From positions 3,596,001-3,660,000 of the forward strand of contig NZ_CP178732.1 in NCBI RefSeq assembly GCF_047324175.1: 64,000 nt of DNA. Direction: 5' to 3'. Source of the DNA: Acerihabitans sp015654925 (GTDB taxonomy: Bacteria > Pseudomonadota > Gammaproteobacteria > Enterobacterales > Enterobacteriaceae). Below the pieces are notes generated by a model, which worked only from the letters and a program-made list of their open reading frames with translations, had not been told where the DNA came from and did no database searches. This document shows, piece by piece, positions 32,991 through 42,184 of the stretch. The translations under genes and the position numbers were made by a program. Every line of letters begins with the position of its first letter. Position 1 is the stretch's first letter.

Positions 32991-33869
32991 TTATTTCATG
33001 CTGTGCACGATGGTTTCGACATTGTGTTTAAAGGCCGCTTCATAGGTCGCGGCGGGGCCGTCGGCCTTGGACAGCGCTTCCGGATAAAGCTCGCCGCCCG
33101 GCTGTGCGCCGCTGGCGGCGGCGACCTGTTTCACCAGGCGCGGATCGGTTTGGTTTTCCATAAAGTAGGTTTTGATATCTTCCTGCTTGATTTGCTTGAT
33201 CAGGCCGGCCACATCGCTGGCGCTGGCTTCCGATTCGGTGGAAAACCCGACCGGCGCCAGGAATGTAACGCCATATTCCGCACCGAAATAACCAAACGCA
33301 TCGTGGCTGGTGATAATTTTGCGTTTGGCCTGCGGAATAGCGGCAAACTCATCTTTGGCCCAGGCGTCCAGTTTTTCCAATCGCTGAATATAATCCCCGC
33401 CGCGTTTACGGAAATCCGCCGCATCTTGCGGATCGGCGGCAATCAGCGCATCCATCACGTTGCGCGCATAAATCGCGCCGTTTTTGGCGCTGTTCCAGGC
33501 ATGGGGATCGGTAATGGTCTTGCCGTCGTCCACCATCTTGCGCGCATTGACGCCGTTGGAGGCGGTAATCACCTTGCCCTGGTAACCGGACGCGCTCACC
33601 AGGCGATCGATCCACCCTTCCAAGCCCAGGCCGCTGACGAACACCACGTCGGCTTTGTTCAGCGCCTGGCTGTCTTTGGGCGAAGGCTCAAAACTGTGCG
33701 GGTCGCCGTCCGGACCCACCAGGCTGGTGACGGCGACATGATCGCCGCCGACCTGTTTCACGATATCGGCCAATACGGAAAAGCTGGCTACCGCGTCGAC
33801 CGTTTTGGCCAGCGCGGCGGGACTCAGTACAATCATCACAACCGCTAATGATGCCGGTAAACGTTTCAT
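32991..33869 (-). CDS. Zinc-type metal ABC transporter substrate-binding protein
   Basis: Cluster A-I metal-binding protein of 292 residues from the ATG at 33869, which overlaps the permease stop as ATGA. A signal peptide runs to about residue 22. Metal ligands are likely His in D-P-H-S-F-E-P (about 61), His in D-P-H-A-W-N (about 124) and His in I-T-S-H-D-A-F-G-Y-F (about 188). A third histidine, rather than the glutamate of manganese/iron proteins, points to zinc. The His-rich loop of ZnuA is absent. The tail ends E-T-I-V-H-S-M-K. It is the third of three coupled transport genes under a Zur-like operator. Confidence 0.87.
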   Translation of the reverse strand: MKRLPASLAVVMIVLSPAALAKTVDAVASFSVLADIVKQVGGDHVAVTSLVGPDGDPHSFEPSPKDSQALNKADVVFVSGLGLEGWIDRLVSASGYQGKVITASNGVNARKMVDDGKTITDPHAWNSAKNGAIYARNVMDALIAADPQDAADFRKRGGDYIQRLEKLDAWAKDEFAAIPQAKRKIITSHDAFGYFGAEYGVTFLAPVGFSTESEASASDVAGLIKQIKQEDIKTYFMENQTDPRLVKQVAAASGAQPGGELYPEALSKADGPAATYEAAFKHNVETIVHSMK

Positions 33870-34750
33870 TTTGTCTCCTTGTTGATAAACACCCTGTGGC
33901 GCCGCAGTGCTACGGTGAAGCCACCGCGCGGACCGAATAACACCGAAATAAAAAACAGCACGCTCGCCGACAGCACAATGGCCGGGCCGGCCGGCAGCGA
34001 GGCGTAAAATGACCACAGCAATCCGCATAGGGAACTTAGCAGGCCGATAGCCACGGCCAGCAGCAGCGTTGTGGTGAGATGGCCGGACCAGCAGCGCGCG
34101 GCCACCGCGGGCAGCATCATCAGCCCCACCGACATCAGCGTGCCGAGGATCTGGAAACCGGCCACCAGGTTAAGCACCACCAGCGCCAGAAATAGCGCAT
34201 GGATAAGCCGCGGATACCCCTGCCGGTTAACCCGTAAAAACGCCACGTCAAAAGCCTCGATCACCAGGGCGCGATACAGCAGCGCCAGGCTCAGGAACGT
34301 GAAGCTGGCGATAAAACCGACAAACTTGATCGCATTGATATCCACCGCCAGAATTGAACCGAACAGCAGATGCAATAAATCCACGCTGGAACCGTGCAGG
34401 GATACCAGCGTCACTCCCAGGGCCAGCGAGCCCAGATAAAAACCGGCGAAACTGGCGTCTTCTTTAAGGGCGGTGCGCGACGTCACCAGGCCCGAAAGCA
34501 CCGCCACCAGCAGGCCGGCGGCAAAACCGCCCACGCCCATCGCCATCAGCGACATGCCGGAGATAAGATAACCGATGGCCACGCCGGGCAGGATGGCGTG
34601 GGATAAGGCGTCCCCCACCAGGCTCATCCTGCGCAATAACAAAAATACCCCGAGCGGCGTGGTGCTCAACGATAAGGCGAGGCAGGCCACCAGCGCCCGG
34701 CGCATAAAACCATAAGAAACAAAGGGGTCGATCAGCAAATGCGCTATCAT
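33866..34750 (-). CDS. Metal ABC transporter permease
   Basis: ABC-3 (ZnuB/SitC) family permease, 294 residues with about eight helices. The family segments are R-R-M-S-L-V-G-D-A-L-S-H-A-I-L-P-G-V near 41-58 and the late L-M-M-L-P-A-V-A-A-R. The start at 34750 overlaps the ATPase stop as ATGA; upstream in-frame codons lack support. It works with the ATPase above and the binding protein below. Confidence 0.9.
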   Translation of the reverse strand: MIAHLLIDPFVSYGFMRRALVACLALSLSTTPLGVFLLLRRMSLVGDALSHAILPGVAIGYLISGMSLMAMGVGGFAAGLLVAVLSGLVTSRTALKEDASFAGFYLGSLALGVTLVSLHGSSVDLLHLLFGSILAVDINAIKFVGFIASFTFLSLALLYRALVIEAFDVAFLRVNRQGYPRLIHALFLALVVLNLVAGFQILGTLMSVGLMMLPAVAARCWSGHLTTTLLLAVAIGLLSSLCGLLWSFYASLPAGPAIVLSASVLFFISVLFGPRGGFTVALRRHRVFINKETK

Positions 34751-35478
34751 CGGGAAACCTGGACCAAAGAAGGGGGAATATGCGGACTGGTTTGCGAATT
34801 TTGCAACTGCCGCGCCGCCCACCAGGATAAAACCTCGCCGGAGGCGCCCCAGCGGATTTGGTCGGGCGTAAACAGCAAAGTTTGCGGAAAATGGCGGGCC
34901 ACCGTCTGATTATCATGCAGCACCACCAGCAGCGTTTGTCCGTCGGCGTGCAGTTGCCCGATAACCTCCATCAGCAGCCCGCAGGTCTGGCTGTCGATGC
35001 CGGTAAACGGTTCATCGAGCAGGATCAGCGGCGCCCGCTGCACCAACAGGCGGGCAAAAAGCATGCGCTGGAATTGCCCGCCCGACAGCGCCTCGATGGG
35101 CCGCGCCGGCATGGAGGATAAACCGACGCGTTCCAGCGCCTGGTAAATCCGGGTTTTGTCCCCGCGGCCGATGCGCCGCAGCAGGCCGGTTACCGGCCAG
35201 CACCCCATGGCGACCACGTCAAAGACGTTTATGGGAAACTGGCGATCCATTTCCGACTGCTGCGGCAAATAAGCCATGCGCGGCCTGAGCGCGCCGGTAA
35301 AGCTCAACCGGCCCGAAACGGGAGGCAATAAGCCGGCGATGGTTTTCAGCAGGGTGGATTTGCCGGTACCGTTGGCCCCCACCAGCGCGGTCATGCTGCC
35401 CCGGCGGATGGCGCCGCTGATGCAGGGCGTGATGCCCTGCCCCTGATATCCCAATACCAGTTGGTCCAGGGTTATCAT
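34747..35478 (-). CDS. Metal ABC transporter ATP-binding protein
   Basis: 243 residues from the ATG at 35478. Walker A G-A-N-G-T-G-K-S-T, Q-loop Y-L-P-Q-Q-S-E, a signature reading L-S-G-G-Q-F-Q-R, Walker B L-I-L-L-D-E-P-F-T-G-I-D and H-loop L-H-D-N are all present. Y-L-P-Q is typical of ZnuC/SitB-type metal ATPases. The start is coupled by ATGA to the small upstream frame ending at 35475. Confidence 0.9.
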   Translation of the reverse strand: MITLDQLVLGYQGQGITPCISGAIRRGSMTALVGANGTGKSTLLKTIAGLLPPVSGRLSFTGALRPRMAYLPQQSEMDRQFPINVFDVVAMGCWPVTGLLRRIGRGDKTRIYQALERVGLSSMPARPIEALSGGQFQRMLFARLLVQRAPLILLDEPFTGIDSQTCGLLMEVIGQLHADGQTLLVVLHDNQTVARHFPQTLLFTPDQIRWGASGEVLSWWAARQLQNSQTSPHIPPSLVQVSR

Positions 35479-35630
35479 GGCAGTAACGCGGCCCAATAGA
35501 CGGCGCCCCACAGTACGGCCAGCACTCCACCGGCGCACGCCATGCGCAGCGCCCAGGACGCGGTGAACAGATTAAGGGGACTGCGTTGGTTAATAATTTT
35601 TATCGAGGCCATTATCGCGCGGTTTATCAT
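35475..35630 (-). CDS. Putative small membrane protein, first gene of the metal ABC operon
   Basis: A 51-residue frame whose TGA overlaps the ATPase start as ATGA, the same coupling used by the next two junctions of the operon. The N-terminus is basic and polar; residues about 28-50 form one hydrophobic helix (A-L-R-M-A-C-A-G-G-V-L-A-V-L-W-G-A-V-Y-W). The second half uses G/C-ending codons like the neighbouring genes. I see no Shine-Dalgarno before this ATG, and a Zur-like palindrome starts 6 bases upstream, so initiation may be leaderless or at a later ATG. I do not recognise a family. Confidence 0.5.
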   Translation of the reverse strand: MINRAIMASIKIINQRSPLNLFTASWALRMACAGGVLAVLWGAVYWAALLP

Positions 35631-35635
35631 GTTAT

Positions 35636-35650
35636 TGTTACTATATAACA
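35636..35650 (-). promoter_or_regulatory. Candidate Zur operator
   Basis: TGTTATATAGTAACA (minus strand) matches the enteric Zur core TGTTATA-N-TATAACA at 12 of 14 positions and has TGTTA/TAACA arms in perfect symmetry. Flanking GTTAT and ATAAC extend it to about 24 bp (35631-35654). It is positioned to shut off the metal ABC operon when zinc is plentiful. Confidence 0.55.
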
Positions 35651-35727
35651 TAACACCAAAACCGCCGCGCTGGCAAGGCCTCGTATCGACCGGCGCGGAT
35701 AAATATCCGCCGGCAGCGCCTGACCGC

Positions 35728-36528
35728 CTATATCGCCCTGAGCACCACGATACCCGGGGTTTTCCTGATATAGGCCAGGAACGGCGAATCCACCACCTTG
35801 CGGTGCGCCGCGCGCGAAGACGCGTTGCGCAGCACCGGCCCGCGATCGGTCATGATAAAAATGCCCGTATGCGTGACGTCCATGCCGGCGGCCGGGGTAT
35901 AAATACCGATAAGATCCCCGTTTTTTAACCGGGCGATGGCCGCGGCATTGACCGCCCTGGCCGGAATATAGGTGATGGCGCGGGTTTCAACGCCGAGGGA
36001 GGGGAAAAATTTGCCCCCGCCGGCGGTTTGATTCAGGGTTTTGGTGACGGTGAGCGCATCGGGGCTGATGGCGCTGGTCACATCCGTGGCGTTGAGCGGG
36101 GATAAATGCGCCCAGTCGGTAAAAAACTGCTTGCGGTGCGCATAGCTGACGTCGCCGTCCACATAGCGGGTGCGCCGCAGATTTTCGCTGAATTGCGCGG
36201 CGTTGGCGGATTTGCTCAGGGCGTCCACATAATCCAGATACGTGAAACAATCCACACCGTTAAAATCGATCACTAATCGTTCAGGCTCGGTGGCGGAACC
36301 GATCAGCGTATCGGCCACGTAAGGCGTGCCCAGAAAATCCGCCGAGACGGCCGTTATCAGCGCGCCGCGATCGGCCGCGCCGGCGCCGGCGTCCCGATCG
36401 GCGATAATGCGGCCGATTTTATCAACGGTGTCGCCGTCGGCATCCGCCGTTTTGACGGCGGGCGCCGGGTGGTGGCCCGCGCAGCCCGCCAATATCATGA
36501 CCCCGACTAAAAAAATACGTTTGCGCAT
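35728..36528 (-). CDS. DUF1460-family lipoprotein
   Basis: 266 residues with a lipoprotein signal ending I-L-A-G-C (Cys16). The DUF1460 core has D-F-N-G-V-D-C-F-T-Y-L-D-Y near residues 93-105, where the cysteine is the probable NlpC/P60-type nucleophile, and a later G-M-D-V-T-H-T-G-I-F with the candidate histidine. These features fit a cell-wall amidase or endopeptidase-like fold. Activity is not proven for the family. It is monocistronic, divergent from the DUF1007 gene, and ends about 80 bases before the Zur-like site of the oppositely placed metal operon. Strand and distance suggest it is separate from that operon. Confidence 0.78.
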   Translation of the reverse strand: MRKRIFLVGVMILAGCAGHHPAPAVKTADADGDTVDKIGRIIADRDAGAGAADRGALITAVSADFLGTPYVADTLIGSATEPERLVIDFNGVDCFTYLDYVDALSKSANAAQFSENLRRTRYVDGDVSYAHRKQFFTDWAHLSPLNATDVTSAISPDALTVTKTLNQTAGGGKFFPSLGVETRAITYIPARAVNAAAIARLKNGDLIGIYTPAAGMDVTHTGIFIMTDRGPVLRNASSRAAHRKVVDSPFLAYIRKTPGIVVLRAI

Positions 36529-36679
36529 GCTGCTCCCTTACTCCAATGGAGGCTCAGGATACGCTTTTCCGGCGCCGGCGGGAAAAACTTGAAACAGTTA
36601 TTGCCTTGCGGCGCCCGGCGCTATTCCGTTAGCATCCCCGCTCCGGTGCCGGTGAACATGCATACAAGGAACGCTGAAG

Positions 36680-37375
36680 ATGTCGCTTAAGGTGTCGCAA
36701 AATAAGCGCCATGGCAACGCGGCGCGGCTATGGCCCCCCGGCGCGCTATTTTGCCAGGCCCTGGCATGCCTGGCCCTGGCGTTTGCGCCGACGGCCCAGG
36801 CCCATCCCCATAGTTTTATCGATATGCAAACCGAAATCATCAGCCGGCAGGGACTGCTTAGCGGTTTTAAAATGACCTGGACCATGGATGAAATTACCTC
36901 CGCCGACGTATTTTACGATGCCGCCGATGCCAAACCCGATTCCGTCGCCTGGAAAAAGCTGGCGGCGCAGGTGATGGCCAACGTCCTGGGCCAGCATTAT
37001 TTTACCGAGGTGTACCGCGGCGGACAGCCGGTCAAGTTTGAGAATTTGCCCAGCGAATACCATTTATACCGCAACGGGCTGCGGGCGGTGCTGGTGTTTG
37101 TGCTGCCGCTGGCGCATCCGCCGCAGCTGGCCGGCGGCGCCATTACCTTTTCCACCTTTGATCCCACCTATTTCGTCGATATGACCTATCGGGACGAGCA
37201 GGCGGTTATTTTGCCGGCGCCCCTGCGTGACCGGTGCAAAATAACCTTGATGACGCCCAAGCCCAATCAATCGTTACAGGCTTACGCCCTTTCGTTGGAT
37301 AAGGCAGATTCTCCCGGCGTGGATATGGCGCTGGGTAAACAATTCGCGCAGCGGGTGCAATTACAATGTCATTAA
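36680..37375 (+). CDS. DUF1007-family periplasmic protein
   Basis: 231 residues with an N-terminal signal peptide to about residue 39 (A-Q-A) and mature start H-P-H-S-F-I-D-M, a histidine pair typical of the family. Pairing with a NicO exporter gene, overlapping here by 10 bases, is conserved in many proteobacteria (for example the Haemophilus pair HI1249/HI1248). It probably presents metal to, or scavenges it for, the exporter. AAGGAA lies ahead of the ATG. The metal (nickel, cobalt or zinc) is unknown. Confidence 0.8.
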   Translation: MSLKVSQNKRHGNAARLWPPGALFCQALACLALAFAPTAQAHPHSFIDMQTEIISRQGLLSGFKMTWTMDEITSADVFYDAADAKPDSVAWKKLAAQVMANVLGQHYFTEVYRGGQPVKFENLPSEYHLYRNGLRAVLVFVLPLAHPPQLAGGAITFSTFDPTYFVDMTYRDEQAVILPAPLRDRCKITLMTPKPNQSLQAYALSLDKADSPGVDMALGKQFAQRVQLQCH

Positions 37376-38424
37376 ATGCCCGGCCGGGAAATCGGCGCCG
37401 CCCTCCCCGCGGGTGGTCGGCCCTGTGGCCGTTCTGGTTGTTTTTGCTGTTGGTCGTTATCGCCCTGGGCGGCCTGCTGTTATATTGGCCGCAAATCATG
37501 CGGCTAAGCGTCCTGTGGCAAAAACAATTGCATCACCATATGGCCGGATTATTGCTTCAGGTGCGCCGCGATCCCCGCCAGGCGGGTACGGGGCTGCTGC
37601 TGTTCAGTTTAGGCTACGGCGTCCTGCATGCCGTCGGACCCGGCCACGGCAAAATGGTTATTGCCGCCTATCTGGCCACCCAGCGTTCCCGCCTGAAGCT
37701 TAGCCTGGCCATGACGCTGCTGGCCTCGTTATTACAAGGCGCCATGGCCATTATGCTGGTGACCCTGGTGCTGGTGACGCTGCGGCTGTCCGCGGGCGCG
37801 CTGCATTTGGGCGAGTTCTGGCTGGAAAAAAGCAGTTACCTGCTGGTGGCGGCGCTGGGCCTGGCGTTATGCCGGCGGGCGCTGGCCAATCTCGCGGGCG
37901 GCATTAAGGGCCGGCGCCGGGCGTTCGGCCGCATTACCGGCGCCCGGTACATCGGGTTAAACCGCGCCGGCCCGCGCCCGGCCAATGCGAGCGGCACGGG
38001 ACATGGCGCCATCTGCGCCTGCGGTCATCGGCACCTGCCCGATAATGCGGCGCTGGCCAGGGCCGGCGGCTGGCGCACCCGGCTGGCGGTGGTGGCGGCC
38101 ATGGGCTTTCGGCCGTGCTCCGGCGCGGTATTGGTCTTGCTGTTCGCCAAAGTGCTCGGGGTCTATCGCTGGGGAGTGCTAGCGGCGCTGGTGATGTCGG
38201 CGGGCACCGCCTGCACCCTGCTCACGATCGCGCTGCTGGTGTTCGTTGGCCGCCGCTATGCCGAACGGCTGACCCGCAGCCACTCGCCCCGCGCGGCGCG
38301 GGACGTGGCCTGGGCGACGCTATCGCTGGCCGGAGGCCTGTTATTGACGGCCGCCGGCGTTATCCTGTACCTCAGCGCCCAGCCGGCCATCATGGGCGCC
38401 TTGCGGCCATTTGGCCACGCTTGA
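37366..38424 (+). CDS. NicO-family nickel/cobalt (metal) transporter
   Basis: 352 residues with about seven membrane segments. The signature H-A-V-G-P-G-H-G-K-M-V-I-A-A-Y-L (about 87-102) marks the NicO/RcnA superfamily, and a second conserved helix reads M-G-F-R-P-C-S-G-A. Between them a hydrophilic loop (about 180-220) is rich in Arg, Cys and His (A-I-C-A-C-G-H-R-H), a likely metal-sensing or binding segment. Members export or, less often, import Ni2+/Co2+. Its neighbours are a zinc-type ABC importer and a DUF1007 partner. Confidence 0.83.
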   Translation: MSLNARPGNRRRPPRGWSALWPFWLFLLLVVIALGGLLLYWPQIMRLSVLWQKQLHHHMAGLLLQVRRDPRQAGTGLLLFSLGYGVLHAVGPGHGKMVIAAYLATQRSRLKLSLAMTLLASLLQGAMAIMLVTLVLVTLRLSAGALHLGEFWLEKSSYLLVAALGLALCRRALANLAGGIKGRRRAFGRITGARYIGLNRAGPRPANASGTGHGAICACGHRHLPDNAALARAGGWRTRLAVVAAMGFRPCSGAVLVLLFAKVLGVYRWGVLAALVMSAGTACTLLTIALLVFVGRRYAERLTRSHSPRAARDVAWATLSLAGGLLLTAAGVILYLSAQPAIMGALRPFGHA

Positions 38425-38430
38425 CCCGGG

Positions 38431-39606
38431 TTACCCGGCGGCCAGTCGGCGTAAGGCCGAAATAAGCCCCGCCACCCCCCGCGCTATTTTCGCGCGCGGG
38501 CAGCCCGCATTGAGGCGTAAAAATCCCTGGCCCTCGATGCCATAGGTAAGGCCCGGCATAATGGCCAGCTTCTCCCGGTCGATCAATATGCGCTGTAAAT
38601 CCCCATCGTTGACATTTAGCGCCCGCAGGTCGATCCAGGCCAGATAGGTGGACTGGGGAGGCCGGCAGCGCAGTTGGGGAAACGCCTGATTCAGCCGATC
38701 CGCCGCATACCGCAGATTGGCCAGCAGGTAGTCCCGCAGTTCGTCCAGCCACGGACCGCCCTGCTCATAGGCGGCGATATGCGCCGCCACCGACAGCACC
38801 GCCGGTGAAGACAGACCGTCAGCCGCCTTCAGATGGCGGCTGAAATCATTGCGCGCGCCGTCATCGCTGATAAAACCATAGGCGCCGGTTAGCGCGGGAA
38901 TATTAAATGACTTGGATGCGGAGGTCAGCAGCGCCCAGGCGGTGGTGGCCACTTCGCTCCAGGGAATATGCGCGCCCTCCCATACCATGTCCATATGGAT
39001 TTCATCGCTAATCACCCGCACGCCGTGGCGTTCGCATAAGTCGGCCATGGCGCGCAGCTCGTCGCGGGACCAGACTTTGCCGGTGGGATTGTGCGGATTG
39101 CACAGCAGCAGCACCTTGGCATCCGGCCGCGCCAGCAAGGTCTCCAGGTGCGCCATATCGCAGCGCCACTCATCCCCCTCGCGCCGCAGCGGGCTGGGCA
39201 GCAACCGGCGGCCGTTGGCGGCCACGACGTGGTAGAACGCGTCGTAGGCCGGGGTATGCACCACCACGCCCTGCCCCGGCAACGACCATTGGCGGATCAA
39301 TTGGGCGGCCATATAAATCACCGACGGGGCGAACACCGCCATCGTCGTATCGATACGGCAGTGAAAACGCCGGGCGTACCAGCCCGCCAGGGCGTCGAGA
39401 AACTCGGCGTGCCGCCAGCGGCTGTAGCCGAACACCCCGTGGGACAGCCGCCGCTCCAGCGCCTCGATCACGCAGGGCGCGGTGGCGAAATCCATATCGG
39501 AAATGGTAAACGGCAGCAGGTCTTCGGCGCCAAACCGATCGCCGATATAATCCCACTGCGTGCACCAGGTGCCGCGGCGATCCTGGCTGGCGGAAAAATC
39601 GTACAT
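38431..39606 (-). CDS. malY: Cystathionine beta-lyase / PatB-MalY aminotransferase
   Basis: A PLP-dependent fold-type I enzyme, 391 residues against 390 in E. coli MalY. The PLP lysine is in S-A-S-K-S-F-N-I-P-A near residue 230; L-C-N-P-H-N-P-T-G-K-V-W near 168-179 and S-D-E-I-H-M-D near 200-206 are conserved. N-terminal D-I/F-S-A-S-Q-D-R-R-G-T binds the partner subunit's site. It cleaves cystathionine or cysteine to pyruvate, ammonia and a thiol; E. coli MalY also represses the maltose activator MalT. malI and malX are not next to it. It is 57 bases after fryA on the same strand and may be cotranscribed. Confidence 0.88.
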   Translation of the reverse strand: MYDFSASQDRRGTWCTQWDYIGDRFGAEDLLPFTISDMDFATAPCVIEALERRLSHGVFGYSRWRHAEFLDALAGWYARRFHCRIDTTMAVFAPSVIYMAAQLIRQWSLPGQGVVVHTPAYDAFYHVVAANGRRLLPSPLRREGDEWRCDMAHLETLLARPDAKVLLLCNPHNPTGKVWSRDELRAMADLCERHGVRVISDEIHMDMVWEGAHIPWSEVATTAWALLTSASKSFNIPALTGAYGFISDDGARNDFSRHLKAADGLSSPAVLSVAAHIAAYEQGGPWLDELRDYLLANLRYAADRLNQAFPQLRCRPPQSTYLAWIDLRALNVNDGDLQRILIDREKLAIMPGLTYGIEGQGFLRLNAGCPRAKIARGVAGLISALRRLAAG

Positions 39607-39663
39607 GGCTTCATTCTCTCTACAAGGGAACGCATGGAAAAGAATCCGCGCCAGGACCCGGCG

Positions 39664-42159
39664 TCACAGCGCCAGCTCGGCCTGCAAAAACGCCAGCAGG
39701 GCGTCGGCGCTCGCCGCCCCGCGCAGCGCGTCGCGAAAAGGGACCTGCATTAATTTACGCGCCAGCTGCGAGAAAATTTTAATATGGCTAATCCCCTGTC
39801 CGTCGCCGACGGTGAGCATAATCACAAAATCCACCTCTCCCATTTCCGACTGCCAGTCGATGGGGCGCGTTAAGCGCGCCACGCTGATGGCGGCATGCTT
39901 GATGGTGGCGGATTTGGCGTGGGGAATGGCGAAACCAAACCCGATGCCGGTGGTGGCCAGTTCCTCCCGCTGCCAGATTTCTTCCTCCAGCTCCAGGGGG
40001 CGATCGGTACGTCCATGGAGGGCGAGATTGCCGCACAGGTACTGGATGACCTGTTCTTTATTGTCCAATTCCGCCGGCAGCAGAATGTTTTCCACCGCCA
40101 GTACGGGCCGCTGCTGCGCCGGCAGGACAAACGCGTCCAGCAGTTGCTCGATTTCCCGCGGGGATCGGCAGTCGCAGGCCTGGGCGGCGAGCTGCCGGCA
40201 ATCGGCGGCGGACAGCTGGCGGATAATCTCCTTAATGGCCGGGATCTGCACGCCGCTCATGCTGATTTCGTCCAGCCCCAGCCCCAGCAGCAGGGGTACG
40301 TAGCGGGGTTCGCCGCCCAGCTCCCCGCACAGCCCCACCCAGCGGTCATGGCGGCGCGCGACCGAAACCACCTGGCGCAGCATGCGTAAAAACGCGGGGG
40401 TAACGGGGTTGTACAGATGCGCGACCCGGGGATTATTACGATCGACCGCATACAGATATTGCGTCATGTCGTTGGAGCCGACGCTGAAAAAGTCCACCTC
40501 TTCGCAGAAGTGATCGATGATAAAGCTGACGGAGGGCACCTCCACCATAATGCCCAGTTCAATACCGCCGGCATGGCGCAGGCCGTCGTTTTGCAGCGAT
40601 TGCCGGGCGGCGTCGATTTGCGTCTTGACCCAGATGATTTCGTCGCGGGTATGCACCATGGGGATCATCAGGCGCGCATACCCAAACGCCGCGGCGCGCA
40701 GGATGGCGCGCAGCTGGGCCATAAACAGGTCGGTGAATTCCGGATAGATACGCACCGCGCGGTAGCCGAGAAACGGGTTCTCTTCCGGCGGGATATTCAA
40801 ATAGCTGATTTTTTTATCGCCGCCGATATCGATGGTGCGGAAAATCACCGGGCGCGGGCCGGCGTTCATTAATACCTGCCGGTAGGCCTCGAACTGTTCC
40901 TGCTCGTCGGGGGCGACGTCGCGATCCATAAATAGCATTTCGGTACGAAACAGCCCGATACCGTCGGCGCCGCAGCTAAAGGCCGCGGCCGCCTCATGGG
41001 CGGTGCCGATATTGGCGCCGATCTCCAGGGCTTCTCCGTCGCGGGTCAGCGCGGGGGTGTCCGCCATGCCCAGCTGTCGCCGGCGGCGCTGCTCATCCAG
41101 GCGCCGCGCGATGCGATAATGCCCGCGCACCCCCTCATCCGGCCGGGTCACCAGTACGCCGCAGTGGCCGTCGACAAACACCTCCTGCCCCTCATAAGCG
41201 CGCACGCCGGCGGTATCGATACCGGCGATCACCGGCACGCCAAACGCGCGGGCCAGGATCAGGGTATGGGACGTGCTGCCGGCGCCGGCCAGGACCATGC
41301 CTTTAAGCAGCGCTTTATCCAGGCCGAGAAATTGGCTGGGCGTCAGGTTGTCCGCCGCGATCACCGTGTCGCGGCTTAAGCAAATGGCCGCGTCCACTTT
41401 CACTTCCGGGTAGGCGATATGCAGCAGCCGCGCCGTGATATCCTGGATATCCAGCACCCGTTCCCGCAGATATTCGCTGGACGATACCGCCAGCTTGCCG
41501 CAGATTTCATTCATATTTTCAATCACCGCCCGCGCCAGGCCGCATTTGCGCCGCTCCATCCGACGCAGGATATCGCGGGCGAAGCCGGGGTCCTGAATCA
41601 GCGACAAGTGGGTGGTGATAATAATCTTACCCTGGCCCTGCAAGCGGTTAAGCTCGCCGCTTAACCGCTCGGCCAGGGCAATCAGGCTATGCTCCAGCAG
41701 CATATCGTCATGCCGGGTGCCCGGCTGGTGGCTATAGACCTCCAGGCTGGTGCTGCGATAATGCAGCAATATGCCGTGGCCGATGCCGGGCGACAAGGCA
41801 GTGCCGCTGACCAGCGCCGGGTTAAAGCGGGTCAGCGAACGCGGCAGCGGCTGGGCGGTCGGCGCCGGCGCCGGTTCAGGGGCGCTGTCGCTGTCGGCGA
41901 ACGCCGTGGCGAGATAATGCTTGAGCGCGCGGCAGGCTTTCTCTTCGTCGCCGCCGCTGATACGCAGACTGCACGCGTCATTGAACAAGGTGCCGGAACT
42001 GACCAGCGCCAGCATGCTTTTGGCATCCACCGTTTGACCGAGGCGGTGGTTAACCAGCGCCACCTGGCTGTCAAACCGGCAGCACTGCTCTTTCAGGTCA
42101 TAGGCCGGTCGGGCATGTAATCCGTTCGGCAATGGGCAGATAAAATCAATATTTAGCAT
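39664..42159 (-). CDS. fryA: Multiphosphoryl transfer protein HPr-EI-EIIA (FryA)
   Basis: 831 residues, the length of E. coli FryA. An HPr-like domain (1-90) has its phosphohistidine at His15 in L-P-N-G-L-H-A-R-P. An enzyme I domain follows with the phosphohistidine in G-S-T-S-H-T-L-I-L-A-R near 300, L-F-R-T-E-M-L near 430 and G-S-N-D-M-T-Q-Y near 575. The EIIA-fructose domain has its histidine in G-F-A-I-P-H-A-K near 745. It therefore forms a complete phosphate relay from phosphoenolpyruvate to the FryB/FryC permease. The ATG at 42159 is taken, matching the family N-terminus; a GTG at 42162 is adjacent. Confidence 0.93.
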   Translation of the reverse strand: MLNIDFICPLPNGLHARPAYDLKEQCCRFDSQVALVNHRLGQTVDAKSMLALVSSGTLFNDACSLRISGGDEEKACRALKHYLATAFADSDSAPEPAPAPTAQPLPRSLTRFNPALVSGTALSPGIGHGILLHYRSTSLEVYSHQPGTRHDDMLLEHSLIALAERLSGELNRLQGQGKIIITTHLSLIQDPGFARDILRRMERRKCGLARAVIENMNEICGKLAVSSSEYLRERVLDIQDITARLLHIAYPEVKVDAAICLSRDTVIAADNLTPSQFLGLDKALLKGMVLAGAGSTSHTLILARAFGVPVIAGIDTAGVRAYEGQEVFVDGHCGVLVTRPDEGVRGHYRIARRLDEQRRRRQLGMADTPALTRDGEALEIGANIGTAHEAAAAFSCGADGIGLFRTEMLFMDRDVAPDEQEQFEAYRQVLMNAGPRPVIFRTIDIGGDKKISYLNIPPEENPFLGYRAVRIYPEFTDLFMAQLRAILRAAAFGYARLMIPMVHTRDEIIWVKTQIDAARQSLQNDGLRHAGGIELGIMVEVPSVSFIIDHFCEEVDFFSVGSNDMTQYLYAVDRNNPRVAHLYNPVTPAFLRMLRQVVSVARRHDRWVGLCGELGGEPRYVPLLLGLGLDEISMSGVQIPAIKEIIRQLSAADCRQLAAQACDCRSPREIEQLLDAFVLPAQQRPVLAVENILLPAELDNKEQVIQYLCGNLALHGRTDRPLELEEEIWQREELATTGIGFGFAIPHAKSATIKHAAISVARLTRPIDWQSEMGEVDFVIMLTVGDGQGISHIKIFSQLARKLMQVPFRDALRGAASADALLAFLQAELAL

Positions 42160-42184
42160 CACCTGACACCTTAGTTCGTGTTAT

